From contig CP099850.1 in the NCBI GenBank assembly GCA_030062745.1, positions 5,394,001-5,458,000 of the forward strand: a stretch of DNA of 64,000 nt, read 5' to 3'. Made by a program: the position numbers and the translations under genes. Below are positions 10,566 through 20,473 of the stretch, in pieces. How positions within the stretch are numbered: position 1 is the stretch's first letter; each line of letters opens with the position of its first letter. The notes beneath the pieces were generated by a model. That model worked only from the letters and a program-made list of their open reading frames with translations, was not told the DNA's origin and did not search any database. The stretch is from Capitulum mitella. Taxonomy: Eukaryota > Arthropoda > Thecostraca > Pollicipedomorpha > Pollicipedidae.

Positions 10566-11870
10566 GTGAGTACCACACTGCGTCTGACGGCTGGCGCCGG
10601 CGGCTTGCCGTGTCCCTGCGCCGTCCTGTGCTCCCGACAGACGGGGCAGAGGACGGGGACCTGGACAGTGACAGGGAAATGGATGAGGGACAGTAACTCA
10701 TAGAGTGGCAACGACAGGGCGAGCGATAGGACAAGGGCCCAGAGGGTGGCACATGCAGGACAGCACTCGCCTTGTCCCGAACTCTGAACATGGTTTGTGC
10801 GGACGAAAGTCAGGGCTTCGAATGGTGGACAGTGCTGTCATCCGTATCACTGAACGCGTCGCCAGCAGTAGCCGATATCAGGCCTTTTAGACTTTAAAGC
10901 GCCCGACTCCGCCGAACTGGCTGCGAGCTCGGAACCCGTTTGACAGATCACGTTTTTTTTTGGTGTTTACGTGGCATTATGTCACATATCGATGTCACTT
11001 CTCATTGTGAAATCGATGGACATGTGGATGTTAATTCTGACGTGGTTGTTGCGGAGGGAAACATTTGTTCCGCAGTTTGTTCACCGTTGTGCCTTGCGTC
11101 CAGAACATCCAACATCCAACATCGGTGCTGCATTTCGCGTTTTTATCTTCCACGCTGCAATCACTACCCGCGAAAAAAAAAGAAACGGAAAGCAAACATC
11201 TCGGGCAAGCAGAATCAGTTGGGGCGTCGGTTTCGGCCGATCAATGTATTTCCGGGCACGGCGGCACGCGCTTCCTTCCTCCGATCCGGCGTAAATAGCG
11301 CCCGACTGCACCGGAAAACCGGCACGAGCTGGCAGCGCGCCACCGCGCCCCTCGGCAGCTCCCAAATGGACCGATTTAGCCGGCGCGTCGAGGGTGGGTG
11401 CCCACGGCCCGTCTGGCGCTGCTAATGCCGCCGGTGATGGAGACGGGACCGGATGATGCTGCCCTCCGGGCGGCCACCTTCCCTCGCCGGGGGCGGGTCC
11501 CAGGAGCGCTGCCACGTCTCGAAGATGGCCCGGTTTCGTCAGTTGAAGTCATTCATATGTATGATTGTGAACCAGTAATATGTCTTTCAGTGACTAGAAG
11601 GCAAACAGTGATTTGTATTTTTCGTGCCTTTCGTTTAGTATCGTGGCACCACCCATCAAAGCCCCCCCCACCATGTCCAGCGATTTGCGCATCAAGACTG
11701 GCGGCTTGTTACGCGCATGACCCTTGCACATTTGAAATGTCTCGGACCAGGCCGTACGTGTCAGATCTGGCGGCCCAGTGAGTGCGGCTCAGAAACACTA
11801 ATCCCGCCGAAGCTGAGGCTGCGACAGCTGCGCCGTGGCTACGCAGCTGAGGCGTCCACGGTGTGACGGT
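10566..11870. other. Intron sequence, nothing recognised
   Basis: First part of the 7-kb intron between the glycine-loop exon and the PFTAIRE exon. A GC-rich patch at 11230-11520 has open frames on both strands, but no splice borders or recognisable protein. Confidence 0.35.
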
Positions 11871-12390
11871 GGAGCGAGCCGTCGGACTGGCGGCTTCCTC
11901 CCGGGCTGTTGGACTGGCGGGCTCCATCTCCCGAGCCGTCGGACTGACGGGTCTTGTCTTCCGAGCTGCTGGTCTGGTGGGCTCTGTCTCTGGAGCTGCT
12001 GGTCTGGTGGGCTCTGTCTCTGGAGCTCCTGGTCTGGTGGGCTCTATCTCTGGAGCTGCTGGTCTGGTGGGCTCTATCTCTGGAGCTGCTGGTCTGGTGG
12101 GCTCTGTCTCTGGAGCTGCTGGTCTGGTGGGCTCTGTCTCTGGAGCTGCTGGTCTGGTGGGCTCTATCTCTGGAGCTGCTGGTCTGGTGGGCTCTATCTC
12201 TGGAGCTGCTGGTCTGGTGGGCTCTATCTCTGGAGCTGCTGGTCTGGTGGGCTCTATCTCTGGAGCTGCTGGTCTGATGGGCTCTGTCTCTGGAGCTGCT
12301 GGTCTGGTGGGCTCTGTCTCTGGAGCTGCTGGTCTGATGGGCTCTGTCTCCGGAGCTGCTGGTCTGATGGGCTCTGTCTCTGGAGCTGCA
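11871..12390. repeat. Minisatellite, 30-bp unit, about 17 copies
   Basis: From 11971 the unit GGTCTGGTGGGCTCTGTCTC plus TGGAGCTGCT repeats every 30 bp with single-base variants (TGTCTC/TATCTC, GGTGGG/GATGGG). Units at the left edge from 11871 are more diverged, and those in the middle are most alike. The length is a multiple of three, so all frames look open on both strands. I do not accept these as proteins. Confidence 0.95.
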
Positions 12391-12719
12391 GGTGGCGGAC
12401 GCCCCCACTCACCGCTGTCCTAGCCCGATCGATCGAACCCCGTGTCCGCAGTGGACGGCTGTGTCTAATTTAATACGCGCACCTCAGAGGGCGTGTCCGC
12501 TGTGGACGGCTGGCGTGGACGCGTATCTCAGATTTAAAGGGGATGCTCCACATGCAGGCCAATGAACGCACGCTTTCTGAAAACGCTCTGGCCTGCGTTC
12601 GCTCACGACGCCATGCAACAACGATAAACAGGACATGGCTGAATGGACACAGTGAAAACCGTGAGAAATCACTTTGGATTCCCGTGTCGAGTTCTAATAC
12701 GTAATGTATATAACAGTGT

Positions 12720-12721
<2 letters not shown>

Positions 12722-12756
<35 letters not shown>
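12722..12756. repeat. (AT)n microsatellite
   Basis: About 17 uninterrupted AT dinucleotides in the kinase intron. Confidence 0.95.
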
Positions 12757-12758
<2 letters not shown>

Positions 12759-15589
12759 GGTGGTCATTTGATGACATTATATCATTGATGATGTGACAAC
12801 TACTAACTTCTAAGATGACAGCTTCTAAGATAAAATCTTTTGCAATACAATAACTTGTAAGATGACAAGGTGAAAGAAAGCCATCTCAGCTGAAAACTCG
12901 TGTTAAAGAAGGAATATTTGTTTTAAACGACTGGTGTGGAAATGGGGTGACCGGAGTCTGCGGTCGTCCACCTGTATGGATGTCGTGGAACACGAGCGGG
13001 AGTAATTTGCCGTAAGGGAAATGTTCCATTGCATTCGGTTGGTCCGAAAAATGTTGCCCGTAATATTTTAAGCGCGCAGTTCTGGGAAAATGTCTAGAAA
13101 TAGACTAAATTAAGCAAACCTAGAATGATATTAAAAGTATGATGTAACTTAAAATTTACATTAAAATTTATCAATTCGTAAAAGTTATTCCAGGTCGCCC
13201 GTTGATTGTGGGAATACCGCTGTTGTACTCATGTTCAGTGGCGGAGAAGCAGCCGTTATTAGGATTCATATAAGCAATAAGCAACGGGGAATTCTCAGTA
13301 AACTGAAAGTCTGTAGATTTTTGTAAAAGAGAACAAAGCTGCCATACACCATCTGTATACTGTAAACTGATCGTTTACCGGGGTATGTTTTGCCTGTGTG
13401 GATCGGAGACTCCCGGGTTTCCCCGTCGGCGTCCGTCCAGCTCCGCGCTCGCCCACTCCGGCCGTATTTTCCTCGCTACAAACCCGTTCGATTATCCCGT
13501 CGGCCATCGGTTCTCGGGGACCTGGACATCAATACGGCGCCGGCGGCGGGCCGTCCTCCATCCGTCTCAGCCCCCGTCCCGTCCCGTCCCCCCTCGCGCG
13601 CTGTTGTCCGGACACAGATGGGGTCAGCGTCCCGGGCCGAGACGCTCGCGCTCTCGTCCTCCGGTGAAAGAAGCGTCAGCGTGGAGTGAATTTCTGCCGG
13701 ATGTCGTTGCGTTAGAGACGGCCCTGGAGGACCGAGTATTTTAATCCATATTTATTTCATCGGAAACGAGGCCAAAAGACACGGTGACCCCGGGGTTTTC
13801 AGCGAAATGGGACCTTTTTCCTGGATGCTCGGTTGATAGCAGAACCTGGAGCTACATTGCGCAGCAAACGTGTGCGATTGGCGGATAACACGCGTCAGTA
13901 AAGAAAAAAAATATTTCGACAATTAACAAGGATTCTGATCGCTTGGTACATTCCATAACACCCACAAAGGAGCATTCCTGACAACGCTTTGCTGCCTTAT
14001 CGTTCATGGATATGTTTCTTGCGTTGTTTGTTGTCTAACTGCATCGGTCTCGTTAGCGTTTTCTTTTGTTTTTCTCTGGGCTCAGTGTTGTCGCATATTT
14101 CCTGTTCGGAGCCCGGTGATGTTGAGAAGCCCGCAAAACGCCTCTGGCGCTTTTCCGCGGGACGTCCACAAATCAGGGGCTGCCGGGGCCCGAGAGACCT
14201 GGGGTGTGCGTGGGAATGCTGTGGTGGTCAGCACACGCTGCATTCCACGCTGCGAGGAAGTCCTGACCACGGCGGGGAATGTGGCAGCTCTGTGGCGCGT
14301 GCGGGCCGGGCAGCTCGCCGGCAGTCGTAGTGGCGGGGTCCGGATAGCTCGTCGTCGGCACCGCCTCGGGCTGGCACAGGGTTCTGATTGAGCAGACCCG
14401 CATCCTGTCCGTGGGCCGGTGTCGAGTTTGATTGGTGTGCCGGCCTGCTGTGGCACTCGATCGATGGGAACAGAGAGGGCTTCGTTTGTTTCGAGCCAGC
14501 TGCTCCGGCCTGGATTACCGGTGCGATTGGTTGCGAGACAGTTTGGTATGTCGCTCTGTCGGTCAGTCGGCCGCTGCGTCGGCCGGCAGGCCGTAAAATT
14601 GTTTTCGTTGCGTGGTTCATTGTTGCTTTAATGAACTACCTATTCAGTGGCTATTAACGTCTAGTGTCGAACTATCTGTGGGATTAAATATACAACGTTT
14701 CTCCGACGAGACCCGTGCGTATCCGGCTGTTCCCCGTCACCCCTGTGACCGTTGCCCAGCGCTCGATCGTGGGCGGCCGGCCGCGGCGGCGTCAGGAGCC
14801 GACCCCGGGCCCCAGTGGCGGGTCCGATGTGTACGTACCGCCGTCGCCGGCGCTTCTGCGCCCAAACCTCAGTCCGGCGCTGCGGCGGCGCTGTTCCGTT
14901 CGTGAGCGGCACGGCCGCCGCTCCGGCCAAACGGAGACCGATCACACGGGGCAAATGTGATTACCGGCCGGCTAACGGCGGCAAACAGGCTCGCAATCAC
15001 TCGGAACAACGGCCGCGCCGGCCGGGCGGAGGCGGCGGGGCATCCATCGACCTAGCACCTCGGGAGGTGGTGGGGGGGGAGAGGAGGAGAGAGCGGAAGA
15101 ACTGGCGGGCTGAAGGCGCCCCCACCGCTGGGTAAACTGAGCACCGGGAGGGTGGTGATTGCAGCAGCCGTCCTGACGACGGTACGAGTCGCGCCGTGAC
15201 GCCAGTGTTCGGCGGCGTTCCGTGCGCGGATGCCGCGCTGCTGTTTGACGTGCGCTGGCCTGTGCGGCATCAGGCCGGAGAGGGCGGACCGAGCGCGCGC
15301 CAGACGGCGGCGGCGTCCCGCCGGGAGCCGGCCGGCCGGGGTGACTGCGCGCCGCCGCCGCCGCCGCCACGCAGGCCGACGTTGTTCCCGGCTAATGCGA
15401 TTTCCGCCGCGACGTGTGCTGGGACGTATCACTGGCGCCGGCCGGCCGGTCGCCCCCGGGCTGCCGCGTCGGAGCGAGCAGGCCGTCTGGCGGCGGCGGC
15501 GGCGGCGGCGTCTGAGCTGGGCCCGGCACCTGCCGGCGCAGGTGACCGGTCGGCGCTGTGTGTTTGGCCGGAACGATTTCAACTGATCA
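12757..15589. other. Intron with two CpG-rich islands
   Basis: AT-rich sequence at 12757-13370 and 13740-14100 alternates with GC-rich islands at about 13380-13740 and 14150-15590, the latter with runs of CCG/GCC triplets. Drosophila Eip63E is known to use several promoters, so one of these islands could be an internal promoter with a first exon. I see no splice-bounded exon or known peptide to confirm it. Confidence 0.3.
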
Positions 15590-16815
15590 GCACGACCAGG
15601 ACGCTGGGGACGGTGCCACCGAATAGGACGCCCAGGACGGGGCGACAGAGTAGGACGCTTGGGATGGAACCACAGACCAGGACGCCCGGAACAGTGCCAT
15701 CGATGGGCGCCGAATTACCTTGTAGTCGGTGCGCCCCCAAGCCCCAATAACCAACCAACCAACCAACAGTGCCACAGACCAGGAGACTTGGAACCGTGCC
15801 ACAGAGAAGGACGCTCGCGACAGTGTCACATAGTAGGACGCCCGGGGCAATGCCACAGAGTAGGGCGCCCGGGACAATGTCATAGAGTAGGACACTCGGG
15901 ACGGTGCCATAGACCAGGACACTCGAGACGGTGCCATAGACCAGGACACTCGGGACGGTGCCATAGACCAGGAGACTCGGGACGGTGCCATAGACCAGGA
16001 CACTCGAGACGGTGCCATAGACCAGGACACTCGAGACGGTGCCATAGACCAGGACACTCGGGACGGTGCCATAGACCAGGAGACTCGGGACGGTGCCATA
16101 GACCAGGACACTCGGGACGGTGCCATAGACCAGGAGACTCGGGACGGTGCCATAGACCAGGACACTCGAGACGGTGCCATAGACCAGGACACTCGGGACG
16201 GTGCCATAGACCAGGACACTCGGGACGGTGCCATAGACCAGGACACTCGAGACGGTGCCATAGACCAGGACACTCGAGACGGTGCCATAGACCAGGACAC
16301 TCGAGGACGGTGCCATAGACCAGGACACTCGAGACGGTGCCATAGACCAGGACACTCGAGACGGTGCCATAGACCAGGACACTCGGGACGGTGCCATAGA
16401 CCAGGACACTCGGGACGGTGCCATAGACCAGGACACTCGAGACGGTGCCATAGACCAGGACACTCGAGACGGTGCCATAGACCAGGACACTCGGGACGGT
16501 GCCATAGACCAGGACACTCGGGACGGTGCCATAGACCAGGACACTCGGGACGGTGCCATAGACCAGGACACTCGAGACGGTGCCATAGACCAGGACACTC
16601 GAGACGGTGCCAAGAGACACGGGGTGCCATAGACCAGGACACTCGGGACGGTGCCATAGACCAGGACACTCGGGACGGTGCCATTGACCAGGACACTCGA
16701 GACGGTGCCATAGACCAGGAGACTCGGGACGGTGCCATAGACCAGGACACTCGGGACGGTGCCATAGACCAGGAGACTCGGGACGGTGCCATAGACCAGG
16801 ACACTCGGGCCACAG
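15590..16815. repeat. Minisatellite, 27-bp unit, about 40 copies
   Basis: The core at 15890-16810 repeats GACGGTGCCATAGACCAGGA plus CACTCGG every 27 bp, with variants CACTCGAGA and GACTCGGGA. The left edge, 15590-15890, holds diverged units with CACAGAGTAGG in place of CATAGACCAGG. One copy near 16617 is shortened. The multiple-of-three unit leaves both strands open for hundreds of codons, which is an artefact of the repeat and not a gene. Confidence 0.95.
15700..15764 (+). mobile_element. Tiny 5'-truncated retroposon 3' end inside the minisatellite
   Basis: A 65-bp insert ending in CCAATAACCAACCAACC interrupts one repeat unit. It is flanked by the direct repeat AACAGTGCCA at 15690-15699 and 15765-15774. 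Removing the insert and one flank restores a normal unit, so the flanks are a true target-site duplication. Its 3' end (GCGCCCCCAAGCCCCAATAAC) resembles the 3' end of the LINE at 32869 read on the - strand (ACGCCTCAAAACCCAATATC), so both probably come from related LINEs. Confidence 0.65.
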
Positions 16816-17171
16816 ACGTTTGAATGCCGCCGCCGCCGCCGTCTGTCGGCCATTTGTCGGTCAGCCTGGCGACAGCGGCCGCGACCTTGTCCTGTCCGTG
16901 GTAGTGTCCTCTCCAGTTTCGTCGCGTCCCCCGACCCTCTCATATCGTGCTGGGCCGCAGGGCCAGCCGTTCGCGGTGCCCAGAGGCGATTTGCCCGGTG
17001 GGCATTCTGTGGTGCCCAGAGGTCTGTCGCTCTCTCCGGTCTTTCGTGTCTGCCCGGCCGACCAGCGGTCTGGCGCAGGCCGCCGCCTCTGACAGACACC
17101 TGCGGTCCACAAAGGTCTGTTTCATTGATCATGTGACGCCATCCTTGTCCTCAATCGAGCCCGACATACTC
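16816..17171. other. GC-rich intron spacer
   Basis: Unique sequence between the 27-bp and 45-bp arrays. No exon or motif recognised. Confidence 0.35.
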
Positions 17172-17574
17172 GTGACGTGATGCTCCCTCCTCCCCGCAGC
17201 CTGGCGCAGCAGACGTGTGATGTGAAGTCCCTTCCTCTCCGCATTGTGACGCAGCAGACCTGTGACGTGACGTCCCCTCCTCTCCGCAGTGTGACGCAGC
17301 AGACCTGTGACATGACGTCCCCTCCTCTCCGCAGTGTGACGCAGCAGGCCTGTGACGTGACGTCCCCTCCTCTCCGCAGCCTGACGCAGCAGACCTGTGA
17401 CATGACATCCCCTCCTCTCCGCAGCCTGACGCAGCAGACCCGTGATGTGGCGTCCCCTCCTCTCCGCAGCCTGACGCAGCAGACCTGTGAGATGACGTCT
17501 TCTCCTCTCCGCAGTGTGACGCAGCAGACCTGTGACGTGACGTCCCCTCCTCTCTGCAGCCTGACGCAGCAGAC
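17172..17574 (+). repeat. 45-bp array of repeated splice acceptors in the kinase reading frame
   Basis: Nine copies of the intron-exon junction are spaced exactly 45 bp apart. The AG dinucleotides end at 17199, 17289, 17334, 17379, 17424, 17469, 17514 and 17559, and the copy at 17244 reads AT. Each unit has a pyrimidine tract TCCCCTCCTCTCCGCAG followed by the first 14 or so bases of the exon (CCTGACGCAGCAGAC or TGTGACGCAGCAGAC). The last unit is the acceptor of the exon at 17560. From 17177 on there is no stop in the kinase frame, so use of any upstream acceptor would add one or more 15-residue repeats of the form [15 protein letters not shown]. Such repeats would lie between strands beta-2 and beta-3 of the kinase N-lobe. 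Confidence 0.93.
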
Positions 17575-17734
17575 GGTGGCGCTGAAGGAGATCCGGCTCC
17601 AGGAGGAGGAGGGCGCTCCCTTCACCGCCATCCGGGAGGCCAGCCTGCTGAAGGAGCTGAAGCACGCCAACATCGTCATTCTGCACGACATCATCCACAC
17701 CAAGAGCGCGCTCACATTCGTCTTCGAATACGTG
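17560..17734 (+). CDS. CDK14: PFTAIRE cyclin-dependent kinase, catalytic-lysine and PFTAIRE-helix exon
   Basis: The exon encodes 58 residues starting [20 protein letters not shown]. It carries the ATP-binding lysine in VALK, the PFTAIRE cyclin-binding helix with the catalytic glutamate ([10 protein letters not shown]), and ends TFVFEYV. The PFTAIRE sequence separates this kinase from PSTAIRE (CDK1/2) and PCTAIRE (CDK16-18) relatives and identifies the CDK14/15-Eip63E group. Those kinases pair with cyclin Y at the membrane in flies and vertebrates. The first base completes the Asn codon begun in the glycine-loop exon, and the exon leaves in phase 0 before GTGGGC. The acceptor CTCTGCAG is the last of nine repeated junctions, so longer in-frame versions of this exon are possible. 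Confidence 0.95.
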
Positions 17735-18184
17735 GTGGGCATCGTCTCCGATTGGTTGTGCGTGACGTGGACCGGAATGGGTGCGAGTCGGTCCTTTTGC
17801 TCACAGTGGCCGACCGAAAACGGACTGGTTAGATAATTCAAACCCTCCCCCAGACCGATGACATATGTGACAAACCCAGGCGTTTCGAACTCGGCGTGTT
17901 TCTCAGCATTTTTGGCCTGGCATGGTAGACACGCGATTGTGCACTGTCCAATGATCGTTTGAAGGAGAGGAGACGTGTGGAGTGCGGCGCTCAGTTCGCT
18001 GGATCTGGGCGTCTCGGTTTTGATGTGGTTTGTCATGGAGCGGGCACGACTAGGCGTAGTGCGTTATCAAGCGCTCATGGCCTGGTTCAGTGCGTTGTTG
18101 ATGGTGTTGACCGGATGCGGTGCGTTGCTGCGCTCTCCTGGCCGGGCGCGGTGTGTGACTGTGCGCCTGTGTCCGGCCCGCCAG

Positions 18185-18371
18185 CACACGGACCTGTCGC
18201 AGTACCTGGAGCAGCACCCCGGCGGCCTGCACGGCCGGAACGTGCAGCTCTTCATGTACCAGCTGCTGCGCGGCCTCAGCTACTGCCACGCCCGGCGCAT
18301 CCTGCACCGCGACCTGAAGCCGCAGAACCTGCTCATCTCGGAGGCCGGCGAGCTCAAGCTGGCCGACTTCG
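18185..18371 (+). CDS. CDK14: PFTAIRE cyclin-dependent kinase, catalytic-loop exon
   Basis: The exon begins [20 protein letters not shown], matching the HTDL.QY..KHPGGLH block of CDK14. It contains the catalytic loop [10 protein letters not shown] and ends at ELKLADF with the first base of the DFG glycine. It is entered in phase 0 after CCCGCCAG and leaves in phase 1 at GTGAGC. All catalytic residues of this region (His-Arg-Asp, Lys and Asn) are present, so the enzyme should be active. The preceding intron is only 450 bp. Codons are almost all G- or C-ending. Confidence 0.95.
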
Positions 18372-19129
18372 GTGAGCGCCGGCGCTCGGCCGCTCTCTGA
18401 TGGACGGCGGAATGGAGGAGCGTGTTACCGAACAGACGGGCAGGGCGCCCTGGAAACAGGATAACGAATGGCGATACGGTTGTGCCGTCTTCGCCGGTCT
18501 TGCTTTTCGTTTTTTTTTTTGCCGTGGAAGCGTGGCTAAATGTTCCGCAGTGGATCATGATGTGGCGATAGCTACTGCCATCTGTAGGAGGTATTAACCA
18601 ACACTGTTTCAGCGATAGTCCCACCTACTAAGCGATGCAATGTGTACAGGTTTAGGTATTGTGTTTCGAATGACCGAATCTCCTATAAAATATTTAGATT
18701 ATAGGTCAGGATATATTTGTTTTGATCATATTTCTTTGCCTGATATTCTTTTCCTGCAGTATCAGAAGGTCTCTTGTGGTAAATCCTGGAAGCGAAATTC
18801 TTGAATTCGTTTGGTCGAGGCTGCTTACATTCAGCGAGCTGTCCTGTGTTGATGTGTGTGTTTCATAGGAGTTTCGTAGCGCCCTCAGTACAGAGGGAGG
18901 GTGCTTTAGCTTTTGCTGATTAGATTGATCCAGTGCCACAGCCTTGTCGGGCGTTAACAACGTTCGCTTTTCATTAAAGCCGACTGTATTCTGGACGTAG
19001 TGATTATAACCTCATGGTCGTGAGGTGTTGTGTCGTTGTCCCGACTAACGGGCAGGAGTGCGGGTGATGCGAGGAACTCGCCTGCCCTGTTCTGAGCGCT
19101 CAGCTGACGCCCCTCCCCGTGCGCGTCAG

Positions 19130-19225
19130 GTCTGGCGCGGGCCAAGTCCGTGCCGAGCCACACGTACTCGCACGAGGTGGTGACGCTGTGGTACCGACCG
19201 CCGGACGTCCTGCTCGGCTCCACGG
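19130..19225 (+). CDS. CDK14: PFTAIRE cyclin-dependent kinase, activation-segment exon
   Basis: GT completes the DFG glycine, then the exon encodes [20 protein letters not shown] and [11 protein letters not shown], the activation segment and P+1 loop. YRPPD in place of the usual YRAPE is typical of PFTAIRE and PCTAIRE kinases. The segment [25 protein letters not shown] is nearly invariant from fly to human. The acceptor is GCGCGTCAG and the exon ends in phase 1 before GTGAGT. Confidence 0.95.
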
Positions 19226-20011
19226 GTGAGTGGTGACCGGTCCGGCCGGTCGGCGGTGCCGGCTGACCCTGGGCCGGCCCGCTCTCCGCCCGCAGGGGAG
19301 ACGTTGTACACCTGCAGTTGTGCCCACCCACGCCTGAAAATGGTATCATACTAGGCGCTAAAAAGTTTCACCCCTCTCTCGGCCGGAGGTGTAGTTCCGG
19401 TCGCTGAGAACGTTGTATGCTGTATCCCGTGGTACCTGTTGTGTAGCAGCGCTGTTGTCTGGTTGGCATTGCTGAGAAGTGCTGTGATGCCGGGACGGAC
19501 TGCCCAGTGAGCTCCAGCTGGCAGAGGGCCTGGAAATGCTACTTGATGGGACTGCATGGGTGGTCTGCACACACTCAGGATGCCGCTGAACGTTCACGAT
19601 GCCGACGTAGAGGGCAGCACGGGGCCGATATTTGTGTCCCCGGCATGTCTAACGACTGCCTCGGTGTAGTGTAGAGTGCCGCTAGACTGACAGCTGGCTA
19701 TGCGACCTGTACCGGTCTGTCGTCGGATCGATGTATCCGCAGTACTGCAAAACCAATCAAAACGTGACCACACTGCAGGAACGCGAAAACCCGCTGTGTT
19801 TTGACTTTGTTTTCCTTCGCCTCCCCGCTGTACTTGCCGGGACACTTTTCCTCCTCGACATTGCATACTGATCCATCGGTACAGCATACTCTGACACAGG
19901 ACTTCAGGCGTAGTCAGTGGTTTTGTCGCCCGTGGGTCGTTTGGCCTCATGCGGAATGCGTAAACATATGGAGCCGGCGCCCTGACCCGTCCGTGCGCGG
20001 CGTCCCACCAG

Positions 20012-20292
20012 ACTACACCACCTCGCTGGACATGTGGGGCGTCGGCTGCATCTTCGTCGAGATGGTGGCCGGCCTGCCGTGCTTCCCGGGCGTGCGCGAC
20101 GTGGCCGACCAGCTGGACAAGATCTTCCGGGTGACGGGCACGCCGGACGCGCGCGGCTGGCCGGCGCTGGCGCAGCTGCCGCACTACCGGCCCGAGCGGC
20201 TGTCGCGGCACCGGCCGCGCCGGCTCGGCGACACCTTCCCCCGGCTGATCGACCTGCCGCACGCCGAGGCGCTGGCCAGCCGGCTGCTGCAC
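20012..20292 (+). CDS. CDK14: PFTAIRE cyclin-dependent kinase, C-lobe exon
   Basis: The exon starts DYTTSLDMWGVGCIFVEMVA, the alpha-F region with the invariant Asp-Met-Trp. It continues through FPGVRDVADQLDKIFRVTGTP to the CDK insert and ends ALASRLLH, 93 complete codons in all. The order LDMWGVGCIFVEM, FPG, DQL.KIF..LGTP is that of CDK14 and Eip63E. The later part, GWPALAQLPHYRPERLSRHR onward, is more diverged and very arginine-rich. The acceptor is CGTCCCACCAG and the donor GTGAGT, leaving phase 0. Confidence 0.95.
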
Positions 20293-20473
20293 GTGAGTGC
20301 GGGCCGGGCGCGATCCTGGCCGAACGGGCTCAGACTGCCTAAATATTGGGCTGTGTCACCAGGGATCTTGGGTCGTGATCGTTTGGCACGAGATCACGTT
20401 TTGAAGCGAGATGTGTGTTGTAGCTCGGCGTATAGATATTTGTGCGTCCATGACCATGTCCTGACGTCCTGAC
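20293..20473. other. Start of last kinase intron
   Basis: Unique sequence between the C-lobe exon and the large 31-bp minisatellite. No feature recognised. Confidence 0.4.

Noticed and set aside
11835-12473. Long frames on both strands through the 30-bp array (Gly/Leu/Trp/Ser- or Ser/Arg/Asp-rich repeats)
   Set aside because: Same artefact of a 30-bp unit; no flanking coding sequence or known repeat protein.
15579-17132. A 517-codon open frame on the - strand, and long + strand frames, through the 27-bp array
   Set aside because: The unit is a multiple of three with no stop, so every frame reads through. The peptides are pure repeats, and the region lies inside a kinase intron with no splice borders for them.
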